The notes: generated from the sequence alone by a model not told the origin. A DNA stretch of 64,000 nt from Hetaerina americana (GCA_022747635.1 JAKTNV010000005.1:84378469-84442468), one strand, 5' to 3'. Positions 22,855-34,441 are shown, counted from the first letter of the stretch. Numbers and translations: made by a program.

Positions 22855-23195
22855 CCACTGCTTTTTATCATCGCCGAGGGAGAGGGCGGGGAGGGAGATG
22901 TGGGGGGGGGGATTGAAGGGGAAATGCACACGCCGACCCGTTTGGGGGGAGACCCCCGTGTGCACGGCGGAGGGACATCGATTGATGGAGGGTGGGAAGG
23001 GACGGGGGAGCACGCTTACGGACAATATGATCGATGCTCATCTATTGCACAAACACGCATGTGGCGAAGGGGGGAACACTGGTCGGTGATCTCCCCCCTT
23101 CTGAATAATATCGCCCGCGTTATCCTCTCTGTAAACCCAGCATCCCCCACACCCCATGTCATACTCCCCCGCTCTTCCGATCCCCCGGGGTAAAA
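22855..23195. other. G-rich/C-rich island
   Basis: Long G-runs on the plus strand followed by C-runs, with scattered CpGs. No protein or RNA family recognised. Confidence 0.4.
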
Positions 23196-23199
23196 CCCT

Positions 23200-23995
23200 T
23201 CGATACGACGATATATCGCAAACATGTAGATATTTTTATATCGACCATGTAGTCATGTATGAAGTTAAAGGAACTGGCAAGTCGCAGACTAATAGTTTTT
23301 GACCATATGACGATATGGACCATGTATTCTATTCTTATTAAATGTTAGATCTGAGTTATAAACATTCTATATAACTATTTAGTCAATTGGGGTGTCTATC
23401 CTTGGGGGCGATATTGCCGATTTTAGACTTACAGACGATATGATGTGTGGCGATAATTTCTTTATGGAAGTTATTATTGATATATAAGATTTTGTTCACC
23501 ATGACCATCTGGGCGGTATCGTATACTATTATCCTCGATATCACAAGTGGTAGCCGATTTAGCCGGCAACTAGTGCACGACATGGCCGACACGGTCGATA
23601 CCACCAAAAGTTTCTGCTACGCCAATGGATATTCTGACCACCTCGTTATTCAATTCATATCGGCAGGCAGTATTGGACGAATGATACCACAATCTATGCT
23701 ACACAAGCATGTATTCCTCTAAAAATTGTATTGTTTTTATTAAATGAGAATGCTTGAAGCTATAAATGGTAATTATAGCAATTAGATAATATTAAGAGTG
23801 AGTAACGTACACTTTATTTAACATTTTTTGTGCGAACGAAATAATCGGTGGCACAACCACCTTGGCTTTGCGGAAGAAGATGGACGTTGTAAGATTGTTG
23901 TGACTATGAAATTTTTGAATACTTGTGAGTGCCGTTTTTATGTTACTATCTGTTTGTGTTGCCAACGCCCATGGCATCATTGATTATTGATAGAT
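23200..23995. other. Unassigned sequence
   Basis: The segment 23200-23460 repeats short words such as ATATCGACCATGTA and ACGATATGGACCATGTA. Otherwise nothing is recognised. Confidence 0.4.
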
Positions 23996-23999
23996 ATCA

Positions 24000-24438
<439 letters not shown>

Positions 24439-24469
<31 letters not shown>

Positions 24470-24478
24470 ATGTATATA

Positions 24479-24511
<33 letters not shown>
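24439..24511. repeat. (TA)n/(TG)n microsatellite
   Basis: Alternating TA with TGTG interruptions directly after the SINE tail. Confidence 0.9.
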
Positions 24512-24553
24512 GTTCATGTTCATGAACAAAAGCAAAAGCAGACAAAGACAAAA

Positions 24554-24713
24554 AGAAAAGAAACGCACTAGTTTTCGAATTTCCAGTTGCCCAAGCCACC
24601 TTCTCCTAGGAAGAAAAAGGAAGGAACTGCCAGTTCCAGCAGTCCTTTCTTTCTCTTCCTAGGAGATGGTGGCTAGGGCAACCGAAAGTTCGAAAACTAG
24701 TGCGTTTCTTTTC
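24554..24713. mobile_element. Foldback element or large hairpin
   Basis: The left arm GAAAAGAAACGCACTAGTTT and right arm AACTAGTGCGTTTCTTTTC pair over about 75 bp with some mismatches. The inner part pairs around CTCCTAGGAAG / CTTCCTAGGAG and the loop is only a few bases. It has no ORF or known termini, so the transposon class is uncertain. Confidence 0.7.
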
Positions 24714-24801
24714 TTTTTTTTGTGTTCTGGGTTTTTCCCTTTGTCGGCTAGTGCTAACTTCATGTACATTAGTATTCATATGCGTGAGATTTTCACATAA
24801 G

Positions 24802-24802
<1 letters not shown>

Positions 24803-24870
<68 letters not shown>

Positions 24871-24872
24871 CC

Positions 24873-24893
<21 letters not shown>
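24803..24893. repeat. (TA)n followed by (CA)n microsatellite
   Basis: About 58 bp of TA and then CA repeats with one CCCA interruption. Confidence 0.9.
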
Positions 24894-24903
<10 letters not shown>

Positions 24904-24914
24904 GTGTGATATGT

Positions 24915-24952
24915 ACTATGTGTGATATATTCACACATATATCACACATAGT
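24915..24952. repeat. Perfect 16-bp inverted repeat
   Basis: ACTATGTGTGATATAT and its exact complement flank a 6-nt loop (TCACAC). Confidence 0.85.
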
Positions 24953-25284
24953 GTATTTATTTATACTTAAAATATGTATGCATTTGTACGTAATGCAAAC
25001 TTGTCATCAGGCTAACTGCATGAAAGGAGCACCTATCACCATGCATTGAAAAGGCTAGGTTTTATCAAAAACAGAAAAATGAATCAATCCATTCAACTTC
25101 TACTTTCACGCCGTAACCGTAAACAATTGTGACAGCGTGTTATTTATCAAGAATTTTTAAGTTTAACATCAGTTAACTTAAAATATTGCAATTCCTAAGG
25201 CATAACTTTAACGACTCCTCAGTATTGATGCAGTATCTATTAAACAGTGACTGAAAGTATAGCTTATGAAACAATGACATATGC

Positions 25285-25550
25285 ATTGTTTAGGTGATAC
25301 AAATGAATATTTATGCAACGCTTGATTCATTTAGTAAGCGGGTGGGACTTAGATTTTTAGAAAGGTACAGGACACCTGAGTTTCTTTGGGCGCATAGGAA
25401 ACATTGTCGGCATCCATTCATATTAGAAGTTTCAACCACAGAAATAAAGAAGGAGATAGACACCGTCACAGAGAGATTCAAGTACTCGCTCTTCACTCGA
25501 ACAATACTTAAACCTAACGAAATGAAACCCAAGTTACCGGAAAAGTTAAA
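25285..25550 (+). pseudogene. LINE RT C-terminal end (family 1)
   Basis: The frame reads KRVGLRFLERYRTPEFLW and ends TERFKYSLFTRTILKPNE, parallel to the ends at 22.0, 33.2 and 62.35 kb. Nothing upstream of this tail is recognisable. Confidence 0.65.
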
Positions 25551-25634
25551 TTAATTTGAATACTTGAATTAAATGAATGCGCCAGATATAAAAAGTGAAA
25601 TTTATACGTCTGTATTTTACGTCTGTATTTCTAC

Positions 25635-25960
25635 GTCTGTATGGAAAACTCTATTCCGCTTACACGCCAACTCCCTTCATTCTATCTATCATCCCTATCT
25701 ATACTATTCCTGCCGCTTCCTCACTTGCCTAACCTTCTACCCTCTAATAACAGTCTTCAAGAATCCATCGCCAATCAAAATATACGTTCCATCATCCAAT
25801 TTCCTCATCGCTTTTAAGCTTCTCCTGCTCCGCTGTTCATTTAACTCCTCACTTACGTCTAAGGACCCTCCAATCTACGCATATCCTCTTTCCTTATCGA
25901 CCAGGTTTCTGAGCCGTGCGGCAAATGAACCTTGTATAATATTGTAATTAGTAGTGGAAT
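25635..25960 (-). pseudogene. LINE RT 3' fragment (family 2), minus strand
   Basis: The reverse complement matches the C-terminal tail of the 13.7-kb RT: the plus-strand words CCCTCTAATAACAGTCTTCAA and CCAATCAAAATATACGTTCC are the antisense of the MLKTVIEG region and the block before it. It is frame-broken. Confidence 0.65.
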
Positions 25961-26097
25961 AAAAATTCTTTTTGAATTTCTATAAAGTGTGGAAAGTTGC
26001 AACTTTTTTTATCTAACTACTCTGTTTCTCTCTCTTTTGTTCATTTGGAGAAACTCATTTAACCATGGCGTACGATTTCCACGTCAATAGAACTCCT

Positions 26098-26398
26098 AGA
26101 AGTAGTATTTAGGGGAGGCGACCGACAGCTGAGGTCATTTGCGCCATGAGGGATAGACAGGAAAGGGTGAAGGGTGGAGAGAAACCCAGGGTCGGCATTA
26201 GCCTACTCTTAACGAAAGGCGCCAAGGTGTCCGCAGCTTAACGTCCTATCCGACGCACGGCGTACTCACTCAAAGTGTCCTCCACAAAGGACCTCAAGTA
26301 GGGATATCACTGAAAAATATTCGACACCACCGGGATTGGAACCACGGCCCTCAGGGTGGGAAGGCAGTACGGTAGCCACCGCACCATCTCGATCCCCT
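26098..26398 (-). repeat. tRNA-derived SINE (SINE-C) with 10-bp target duplication
   Basis: Flanked by TAGAACTCCT at 26088-26097 and 26399-26408. On the minus strand it begins GGGGATCGAGATGGTGCGG and carries a B-box-like GGTTCCAATCCCGG (mutated). The body ends in a TAC-type trinucleotide tail. Sister copies are at 59.47 and 60.97 kb. Confidence 0.85.
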
Positions 26399-26854
26399 TA
26401 GAACTCCTTCGGGAGCAGAATGAAGTCATAGGAATAGGAATTGACTCCCAGTATTAACCGTCTTATCTATTAAATATTCACTTGCCTTTGGGATCATTGA
26501 ACTTTGAAAGAAAAACTACGTTAGGTACAGTAGCTATTGCAAAGAAAAGGAATTTTATAGCATGAACTTTAAAAGATTGCGTAACTAAATGATTTTTAAA
26601 AACTCTGATATGAAGCTTTGCGCTGCTCTGAGACTTATAGAGAATTGGCGTGGGTTGGAGACTCAAAGGAAGTAATGACAAAATTTTGCCACCGTCGGGA
26701 TTAGTACACGAGGACCAGAGGATAAATCTCTCCCCTTCTAAGCGACGTGTACCCTGAAAAAACTTAATATACACCTATTAACCACCTAGCCCTAATGGTG
26801 TAAATTACCTCATATATCAACGGTTTGCCATAATAGCTACTGCTACTAGAAGGT

Positions 26855-27055
26855 CTGGGCATGGTGGGAGATGAGATAGATAGATAGAGGTCTTTATTTG
26901 GGCGAAATTGAGACCAAATGGTCCCTTCTTCCATTTAACCCACTATAAGGTTGTTAGGAGAAAATCGACGCAGGCAGGGAAGATGTACTGTGTGATAAAG
27001 GTTTTGAGTGGCGACAGCATTCTGAAAATTATGATTGAGGGTAGTTTTGAGTGAA
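26855..27055 (+). pseudogene. LINE RT 3' fragment (family 2) with small insert
   Basis: GGTCTGGGCATGGTGGGAGA corresponds to the LGMVGEE block. After a 70-bp GATA-containing insert (about 26876-26948) the match resumes at GGTTGTTAGGAGAAAATCG and runs through CAGCATTCTGAAAATTATG (the SGMLKTVIEG block). Confidence 0.6.
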
Positions 27056-27069
27056 AGGATTTTTTATTT

Positions 27070-27190
27070 TATTTATTTAGTGCTCTGCGACTCACCGCTA
27101 GGGTGTGTGGCAGGGAGTGATTGCACACCAGACTACCATTGACCCGAACATCAGTTCGACATTGGTGGAAAAACATTATTTTATTCCGGC
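27070..27190 (-). repeat. LINE/SINE 3'-end block, minus
   Basis: GGTGTGTGGCAGGGAGTG is the complement of the CCCTGCCACACACC motif. Similar minus blocks with comparable flanks lie at 28.85 and 32.5 kb. Confidence 0.5.
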
Positions 27191-27199
27191 TATAAGATG

Positions 27200-27720
27200 C
27201 ACTTCAGCCAGCCATATTTTAAATTAGAAGTTCTCATGAAAATACCAGATATATTTAGAGCCATCAGCCGGGCAGGTTATACATACATTTATGAATACGC
27301 AATAGACCACTGAGTAAACAATGAAAATTTGAGCACATATTGAGTAAAAATACGAGAATATAACATGCCAAATATTTATCCCTAATTGACAAAATGTTTT
27401 GTAAATATATTTCCAGGGTGCTCTTTTAAATGGAATAGGAAATAATTCGGAAACTTTTCAATAATTTTGGACGAGCATAACATATTTTGTATGTAACATT
27501 TAAAGATTTATTGCATAAGATAATTTTGTGACGGTAATGTGTCATACTAGGTGATATTTGGAAGTGTAGCAATACTTAGACCTATGATTTATTGTAATAT
27601 GGGATTTAAGTACATTTTGTGTCATGGTGGTTAGGTCTTAGAAGTAGATTAGTATGTAATGCCAGGACCCATCAAAAGCCTGTTCTAAGTCAGTCTACCG
27701 CTATGAATACGAGAAATATT
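27200..27720. other. Unassigned AT-rich sequence
   Basis: Nothing recognised. Confidence 0.45.
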
Positions 27721-27721
27721 T

Positions 27722-27860
27722 AGTCCTGGGTCCATCTAAACCCTTCCTTTACCGGTAAACAATTTATAATAACCCAGAGGGCTCAGTGCTTGGGTGACTC
27801 ATCGCTCACCTATCGAAAGACCCACTTCGATGTATCGAAAGACCGAGTAGATGCATCGCT
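27722..27860 (+). repeat. Diverged LINE tail joined to SINE-B-like 3' block
   Basis: GGTCCATCTAAACCC and TTTACCGGTAAACAA resemble the family-2 LINE tail. GAGGGCTCAGTGCTTGGGTG and the following TCACC resemble the SINE-B block TAGGGCTTAGTACTGGGTG. Both matches are imperfect. Confidence 0.4.
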
Positions 27861-27879
27861 GCAATAATGAGTTTATTGT

Positions 27880-28340
27880 TGCACCACGTGGATGATTTCT
27901 ACCAGGCTCCGAATCCTTGCACTTCCAAACATCCGCGGACCCCTGTCAAGGCGCCCCTGGTGACAGGGTGCTCAGTGGAGGTCAGGAAGGGGGTTGTGGG
28001 AGAAAGGGTTCGAGGGGTGGCGTGTGTACTGACAAGGGGTGAGGGTGAGGTGTGTCAGTGGATGGGGCAGGAAATGGAAGAGAGGGGAAAAGGACGCTCG
28101 TGCGCCATGTTTGCGCGGCCATTGGCGCGTGGCGGTTGTTGGGCGGGAAGGGGGGCTCTGTTCAAACCTCGAAAAGGTCAATAGCTACTACCACACGCGT
28201 TCGTTCCTTCTTTTTTTTCATATGCATACGTTTCCCGTAGGGAATGGCGTATGTGGACTGCTGTGGGCTTAAAGGGCAGTTGTGGAGGGGGCAGAGGTCT
28301 CCACCCGGAGTACTTGGGGTGAAATTTGGGTCGGAAGGAG
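27880..28340. other. G-rich island
   Basis: Plus-strand G-runs with moderate CpG content. Overlapping ORFs have no known motif. Confidence 0.4.
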
Positions 28341-28344
28341 GGTG

Positions 28345-28845
28345 GGGATATGAATTATTATTAGCAGTGGTCTTCCGGCTTAGGGTGGGTTTTCGACGGA
28401 CTATGAGACTAAATACTGGACTAAACCATAACTAGCATGATAAAAAATATATTTAATCACCATGCTACGTGTACATATTACACATAATTAATCATTTACG
28501 ATTGCATATTTTCTGCCTCCCTTAATTCCATCCGAAACTCCTCCCCCTGTTCCCCTCGCTTTCCCAGCATTCTCACATCTGCATCACACTCTTCGGCGTC
28601 CAATTGCCTCTCAGTATCCCCAAAATCCACTTGTTCTGTTTTTTCCAAACTTCTACCAACAACCGTCGCTATGCCACTACCTTGCCTAAAACTTTGTTTT
28701 CTTTCTTCCATTCAATTGTTATATTCTCCAGCCTTGCTCGAGGATTTGATCACGTCCGTGTTAAAGCAACATTGCATACATAGTATATTATTTACCTGCC
28801 ATCCTGCATCCCTAAAATTTTTATGACTGAGGAAGTGTACCTCCT
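28345..28845. other. Unassigned; possible minus-strand coding remnant
   Basis: A 71-codon minus frame at 28496-28711 (QGSGIATVVGRSLEKTEQVD near its start) is charged and hydrophilic. The C/T-rich plus strand resembles the LINE-tail relics, but no diagnostic block is present. Confidence 0.3.
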
Positions 28846-28849
28846 TTAC

Positions 28850-29340
28850 TTACCCTGCAGGCTTCCACGAAGGTGTGTGGCAGAGGGTGCTAATTAACCG
28901 GCCATTCGAGTGATTCATTACCGTTCGAGGATTCCAATTCGTCATGAATTATGTTTCCTACTTTCACGGCCACGATCTGTGCGAGAGGAAACTGATTCCT
29001 TGTCTATAGATTGGTCTGACAGTAAGTAAATTTTCATTATCTTCGCACTGTGGACAAGCTCACCAATGAAATGCGATGCCGAAATCATTTCGCCTGTCTG
29101 AGAATCAAACTCGAATGATAGGTATTTCTCTAAAAGTTTTTGTCCTTAAGTAACCTCCGAAGTCTCAGCGCCTCCGTGTATAAGATGTTAATTGTGTGAT
29201 GCTTTTTGTTCATTCATTATATTCAACTCTTCAAAAAGTTGGCAGACTTCCTCCTTTGGCCCTTTCAACATACTCCTGAAATAAAGTTCTTCCGCGTGGG
29301 GTCCCAAGTTCATTGCTCACTTTCCTGCAGTTGACAGTGA
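28850..29340 (-). repeat. Dispersed repeat with GTGTGTGGCAGAGGGTGC block, minus
   Basis: It starts with AGGTGTGTGGCAGAGGGTGC, then a CATTCGAGTGATTCATTACC segment and about 400 bp that partly resemble the flanks at 27.1 and 32.5 kb. I take it as a diverged retroelement end whose coding part is not readable. Confidence 0.45.
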
Positions 29341-29344
29341 TGGC

Positions 29345-29775
29345 ATTGTTTTGATTTTCTCAAGATCTGTTTTGATTATATCAATTGTTTCAGATCTGGC
29401 GATGTTGTCACCGGATGAATTGAGTGACCTTAACTGTGGCTGCATATTTATCTAAGAATCCATCTCAATGGCTAATTACTTTTATAGGCAATGAAAAAAA
29501 TTAAGACACTCATGTTCATTGCTTTTTGAAGATATATCAACTGTTTATGATACTAAATTTACACTTTTTTTATTTTATGATTTATTTAAAATCTAATCCT
29601 AAAGTTATGGACGGCAATCTCTGCATTTGGTTCGCCCAAGTGTGAAATATAATTTAATTTTTTTTCAAATAGGATAATTCTACACTTTCTGATGATAGTT
29701 ACTCTATTATTTTCTATTATCTGGCATTATTTTCTTTCATTTTACAAACTTTCAGGGTTCATATTTCCATTTTGG
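29345..29775. other. Unassigned AT-rich sequence
   Basis: Nothing recognised. Confidence 0.45.
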
Positions 29776-29777
29776 AT

Positions 29778-29955
29778 CGTTTAAATGAATATACTTTGTA
29801 ACTTCCACACAATTTTTATTCGTACTACCGGTTTCAACGCAACGGCGTCATCATCAGGTACAAACCTTTTTGTACCTGATGATGACGCCGTTGCGTTGAA
29901 ACCGGTAGTACGAATGAAAATTGTGTGGAAGTTACAAAGTATATTCATTTAAACG
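29778..29955. repeat. Near-perfect 178-bp palindrome (Penelope-like terminal region)
   Basis: Arms 29778-29864 and 29867-29955 are complementary apart from one T/C difference and a few centre bases. Each arm contains one hammerhead-like motif, one per strand. The outer sequence continues into AACATGAACCTCCACAAAG, shared with the other Penelope-like fragments in this window. The nearly identical arms point to a young or gene-converted structure. Confidence 0.9.
29872..29911 (+). ncRNA. Hammerhead ribozyme-like motif (candidate)
   Basis: In order: GTAC (stem I, 29872-29875), CTGATGA (core, 29876-29882), a spacer that can form GACGC/GCGTT (stem II, loop CGTT), GAAA (29898-29901), the self-complementary ACCGGT whose A is shared with GAAA (29901-29906), A at 29907 (expected cleavage position) and GTAC (29908-29911). 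Penelope-like retroelements are known to carry hammerheads with tiny stem III that act as dimers, which fits the loopless ACCGGT. An extra T before stem II is non-canonical. The mirror copy lies on the minus strand of the left arm (about 29821-29860). Activity is inferred, not shown. Confidence 0.5.
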
Positions 29956-30010
29956 AACATGAACCTCCACAAAGTTGAGCCCGAGACCATAGAATTCATC
30001 CATTTCGGAT
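29956..30010 (+). mobile_element. Penelope-like conserved flank
   Basis: GAACATGAACCTCCACAAAG and GAGCCCGAGACCATAGAATT; the same flank is present at 10.73, 16.85 and 50.78 kb (minus). Confidence 0.5.
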
Positions 30011-30014
30011 TTTT

Positions 30015-32500
30015 AATTCATTTTTCCCATGATATCTGCACCCAAAATTGTGGGCATTGGTTATCATGATTGATTTGCCATTTTTCTGAATTTTTATCAT
30101 GAATAGTATTATTTTTACGGTTTACATCACTATTTTGATGCTTCCGGCGTGTTTATGTGAGTTTTCTTAATGATTCCATGTTGTATAAATGTAATCTTAC
30201 GCGACAACTTCTCAAAAGTGACCAACATTCCCAGAGTGCTCCGCGCCGGGTCACTCTACATCTCCCTCTCTCCCGAAACATTTATTCTTCTCTCGTGAGT
30301 CCGATCAAACAACATGGAACGGACATGATCAAACCAGCAGGGAACAATTCTTTCATAATGTGACCTAATTGTGGGCAACGTTCTATAAACTCAACTTTCT
30401 TTCATATATTCCACGAATTCCTCACAGCCTATATCCCTTCTTTTTCCTCCACCAAAAATCCCTATTCGTTCAAAATTTTGTTTTTTCTTTTAAATTGGGT
30501 TTTCGTGCCTTTAGTGACTCCAATCGTCGATTTTCTAAAATGTTTGCCCTTTTCTAAAATGTGTGCCCTTCTGTCATTCGTTCAAAAAATGATTTTTAAG
30601 GATTCTGATCTATATTTGCGGATTGCATTCATTTTTTATGAGTATATTTGATCTCTCTCTGTATGCTCCTGGGGGGAAAAGAAGGGGGGGGGAATATTAC
30701 AAATCTATCGATTCGCGTCTGTCGACTGCGTTTCTCAAAGCTTTCAAAGTCAAATTATCAGTCCACTGATTGGTCTACATTTTCGACAGCGATGTAAAAT
30801 TAAACACTCTAAATCTTACGTTCTTTGGAATGTAAATGTACAAAGATTCGGAAGAGTTTTATTTTTATTCAGGATTCGTCTACTTCCTATGCAAAAATAG
30901 TGACTGTAAATTAGATTTTTTTTTCCTTTGAAATAAAGGTTTCAGGAATGATTTCCTGGTTGACGATGCAGTGAGTTTGCTTTTGAATATTCCCTGCGCA
31001 ACATGATGATGAAGTGCTTTTATTTTATCCTTTCCCTTTGGAATCGGATGAAACTCCATCTTTTTGTTTCACTATTGAAATTTTCGAAAATTAGATACAT
31101 TTATGTGGCATATTTCTATTTATCCTATTCAGAAGCAATATAGTGTAGATCCAAATTTTGAGATAAAAAATTACATTCTCCTTTTAATTTTAAATCCTCC
31201 AAAGCATTTCCAGTCCTTCTACGCCTACCAAAAAGCTCAAAACGTATTTGTTTGCCAAAAAACTTACTGAAAAAAATGTAAGGAGTGAGGGAATATTTTC
31301 CTCATAAGGAGGGAAAAATACCCCTTGAGTAACCAAAGGAAAGTGCAGGACGTTTTAATTTAGCATTAAAATTAGAAAAAAATAATTATATTTTACATTT
31401 GAAATAAAGCAAGCAACCATTTCAATGGGACCTTTTTAAATTAGTTACAGGAATATCTGCAATTAACCGCTCATGGGAGCATCACTGGTCGTGAGTTGTG
31501 ACGTCTCCTCCTCTCATTCTCCTCATTGATGGTGGTGATGTGCCTTGGTCCTCCTCACGAGTGCACCAATCCCAGATTTTCACCAAATCACCTGTTTACA
31601 TTGGCGATTTAAACAAAAACTGCCATTTCCCACCGTTTATACCAAAAAATACGTACGTAACGGACAATCTCTTCGCCATCTTCAGAGAAAAACATAAAAT
31701 AAGACCCTAATATTTTTTACTGAAGAGAGAGTATTGATTTGATCAAAAGTCAAAGGGATCTAGCTGGAATAATTCACATTTCCGTGCACCCGCGCGGTAA
31801 TAAATCGCACGATTTCTCATACATTCGATATTCGACGCACATGATGGTGTATACTGCGTATTTATCAAGTACAGTCACTCTTGGGGGCTTCAATATTATA
31901 CGAGAATTTACAAATCTAAGTAGGCGATATTGCGAAGTTTAGTTGCATTGGTCAAGGTAAAGTTCAGACACTCGTACTTAATGGGTAGCAATGAGTTTTT
32001 AAGTTTAAATGGGGAATTCACGAATAAAAACTTAAGGAAATAACATAAAGAAATATTATGTTATTGATACGGTTTTCGAAAAATTAGAGAGAGGGAAAAC
32101 AGAGAAAGAAGAAAAAATTAGAGCCGCCACACGCAAGTACACACTCGTATATATACGACATTCGTTTTTTCGAAATCTAGCGAACAATATTTTTACGCAT
32201 CCCAGCGTAGGATTTTTAACGGAGCGTCCTAAATTAACGGACGTTGGACGAAAGTCGAGTGCCCATCCACGCCCCTTCTCCCACTCACTTTCCATTCTTC
32301 CCCCACAATCGACAACCCAGAAGGCGGAATAGTCGGCTACCGTGCTACGTGCTTAAGTGGGAACGTACCACGAGTAGAAATGGGGGCGCAAGGTTTTGAA
32401 GTATTTCTTTCCCAATAATTTCGTTACCGCATCACGACTTTCCCATAAAACCACCTCCATAGAAATAGATACATCGTTGTGGCTATGAGTCCGTTAGATA
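30015..32500. other. Unassigned AT-rich sequence
   Basis: About 2.5 kb without recognisable coding, RNA or repeat-family signal; short ORFs have no known motif. Confidence 0.5.
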
Positions 32501-32504
32501 TTTT

Positions 32505-32815
32505 AGTGTCCTGCAAGCCACCGCTAGGGTATGCGGCAGGGGGTGAATACACACCAAACTAATTTTTACCCGAGCATGACCCCCTAAAGCGGTCGGACAA
32601 TGGTTTTCTGATCCCTTATCGTTCGTGAAAAATATGGCAATCTGCTCTACACTTGATCTCTCTAATTTTATTGAAAATATCTCTCCTGCCGTAGTACGAG
32701 GGGGGTTTATAATATATTTTCAACATCATCGCTAAAGAGCCGTCCTTCCAATGTTTCTCCGATATCCTAAATACTACGACATGCTCGATATGCACTATGA
32801 ACTATGGGAATTAGG
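32505..32815 (-). repeat. Dispersed repeat with GGCAGGGGGTG block, minus
   Basis: CCTGCAAGCCACCGCTAGGG and GTATGCGGCAGGGGGTGAAT parallel the block at 27.08 kb, with some similarity continuing for about 60 bases. Confidence 0.45.
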
Positions 32816-32894
32816 TGATGGAAAATTTCGGAAATTGTAGGAAAATGTAATGAAAAGATAAAAGAGAGGTAGAGAGAGAGAGGGTAGAGAGGGG

Positions 32895-33290
32895 GGTTAC
32901 TGCGCTTTAGTTTGACCGCATTTGGAATACACTCACGTGTATTTGGGATCTATGGTGGAAAGCGATAATTAAGGAATTGGAAAAATTTCAGAGGAAATTC
33001 ATCAGATTTGTTGCAAATTGCTACAAGAAGATAGTTGCTGTGCCGGGCATGATGGAAGGATAAGGGTGGGAGGTCTCTTGATTCATGAAAAGAGCAGGCA
33101 AGATTTAAACTCTGAGCGAGGTACATGGCCCCTGAGTTTTCTAGCGACGTAGAGGGAATTACTATGGAACCAAATTATATTTAGAGATTCAAGCAACGGG
33201 ACAGAAGAAGAGAGCCAGACACCATCAAGGACAGATTCAAACACAAGGCTTCCTTTGCACGGTACACAATATCATGAAAAAATCGAACCT
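32895..33290 (+). pseudogene. LINE RT thumb/C-terminal fragment (family 1)
   Basis: Translation in shifting frames gives IKELEKFQRKFIRFVANCYKK, the typical thumb block of CR1/Jockey-type RTs, then VPGMMEG and DRFKHKASFARYT at the family-1 C-terminus. Stops and indels are frequent. Confidence 0.7.
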
Positions 33291-33459
33291 GAGTGTCTGA
33301 AATTATATTCACTGAAAGACAAACATTTAATGACTCAGCCAATTACTGCTTGATGCAAATAGGTATGTATGTGTACACGTTCTCGTGTGTTTTTGCATAT
33401 GATCGAATCAATATACTCAGTATCATGTATGAGGTATTAGGTACGGAAGTACGGCTGGC

Positions 33460-33489
33460 AAAGCGGCCGCACTGCCTGGCGGCCGCTTT
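33460..33489. repeat. Perfect GC-rich hairpin
   Basis: AAAGCGGCCGC and GCGGCCGCTTT flank the 8-nt loop ACTGCCTG. Confidence 0.8.
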
Positions 33490-33601
33490 TGTGGGCCTTC
33501 GTGCCGACGCAGATGAAACGTCGGTGCGAGCAATTATAAGAGTGGAGAAATTGACAAGGAATAAGATGTATGTGTGTGTGTATATATATATATATATACT
33601 A

Positions 33602-34440
33602 CCTTGATCAAAAAGTTCCCGGAATAACCACCGTGTGGCGCTCCCATCGTTCCGATTTGATTTCTGTTTTTTTTGTTAAATTGGTACATATGTTGTTGAT
33701 ATTCCCTTTAAATCTTAGTGTCATAACTTGACATTTGCAAAAGTTACGTAGCCAAGAGTACATCTATCTCTGTGTGTGTTGGCGATTTTTTACAATTGCA
33801 GAAATGGATTTAAATTTGCAACAACGAACTTGTATTAAATTTTGCGTAAAAAACGGATTTAATGGCGCACGGACGTTGGAAATGTTGGAAAAGTGTTTCG
33901 GCAACGATTCTCTAAAAAAACGGTCGTTTACCAGTGGCACGAGCGGTTCAGAAGTGGTCGTGAGTCAATCGAAGATGATGAACGCAGTGGCAGACCATCG
34001 ACATCGAAAGTCGGTGAAAAAATTGATAAAGTAAAAGAAATGTTGGTCAATAACCGCAAATTAACCATCAGAGAAATAGCGGAGGACTTGAACATTACCT
34101 ATGGATCCGCCCAAGACATTGTGGTTAATGATTTGGGTTTCCGTCGTGTAGCAGCAAAGTTGGTGCCAAAAGACCTCAATTTCATGCAAAAAAGAGACCG
34201 TGTTGACGTCGCAAAAGACATGATTTGCGAGGCTGAATCCGATCCCACATTCATCAAAAGGATCATTACTGGAGACGAGACGTGGGTTTATGAGTACGAC
34301 ACGCAATCCAGACATCAGGCAAGTGAATGGCGTTCACCAAATGAGCCGAGACCAAAAAAACCACGTCGTTTTCAGTCAAAAAAGAAGGCAATGCTGTCGA
34401 TTTTCATGGATTACAACGGTGTAGTGCATCATGAATTTTT
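33602..34440 (+). mobile_element. Mariner element, 3'-truncated (copy C)
   Basis: It starts with the terminal-repeat-like CCTTGATCAAAAAGTTCCCG next to TA-rich DNA, then about 170 bp of leader and the transposase. It stops abruptly at a SINE-B fragment and a TA microsatellite, so the second half and right terminal repeat are lost. Confidence 0.8.
33804..34440 (+). pseudogene. Mariner transposase, one-base frameshift and C-terminal truncation
   Basis: The ATG at 33804 opens MDLNLQQRTCIKFCVKNG (first HTH). The frame is lost at the seven-A run 33914-33920 and resumes one frame over as KKTVVYQWHERFRSGRESIE. The second HTH (LTIREIAEDLNITYGSAQDI), the linker and the first catalytic Asp in ITGDETWVYEYD (about 34270) follow. 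The sequence ends at VHHEF, before the second and third catalytic Asp. Mariner transposases are about 345 residues, so roughly 40% is missing. The long open frame apart from one A-run indel suggests modest age. Confidence 0.9.
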
Positions 34441-34441
34441 G

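Noticed and set aside
29778..29955. Rho-independent terminator
   Set aside because: Far too long, no U-tract role, and the genome is eukaryotic.
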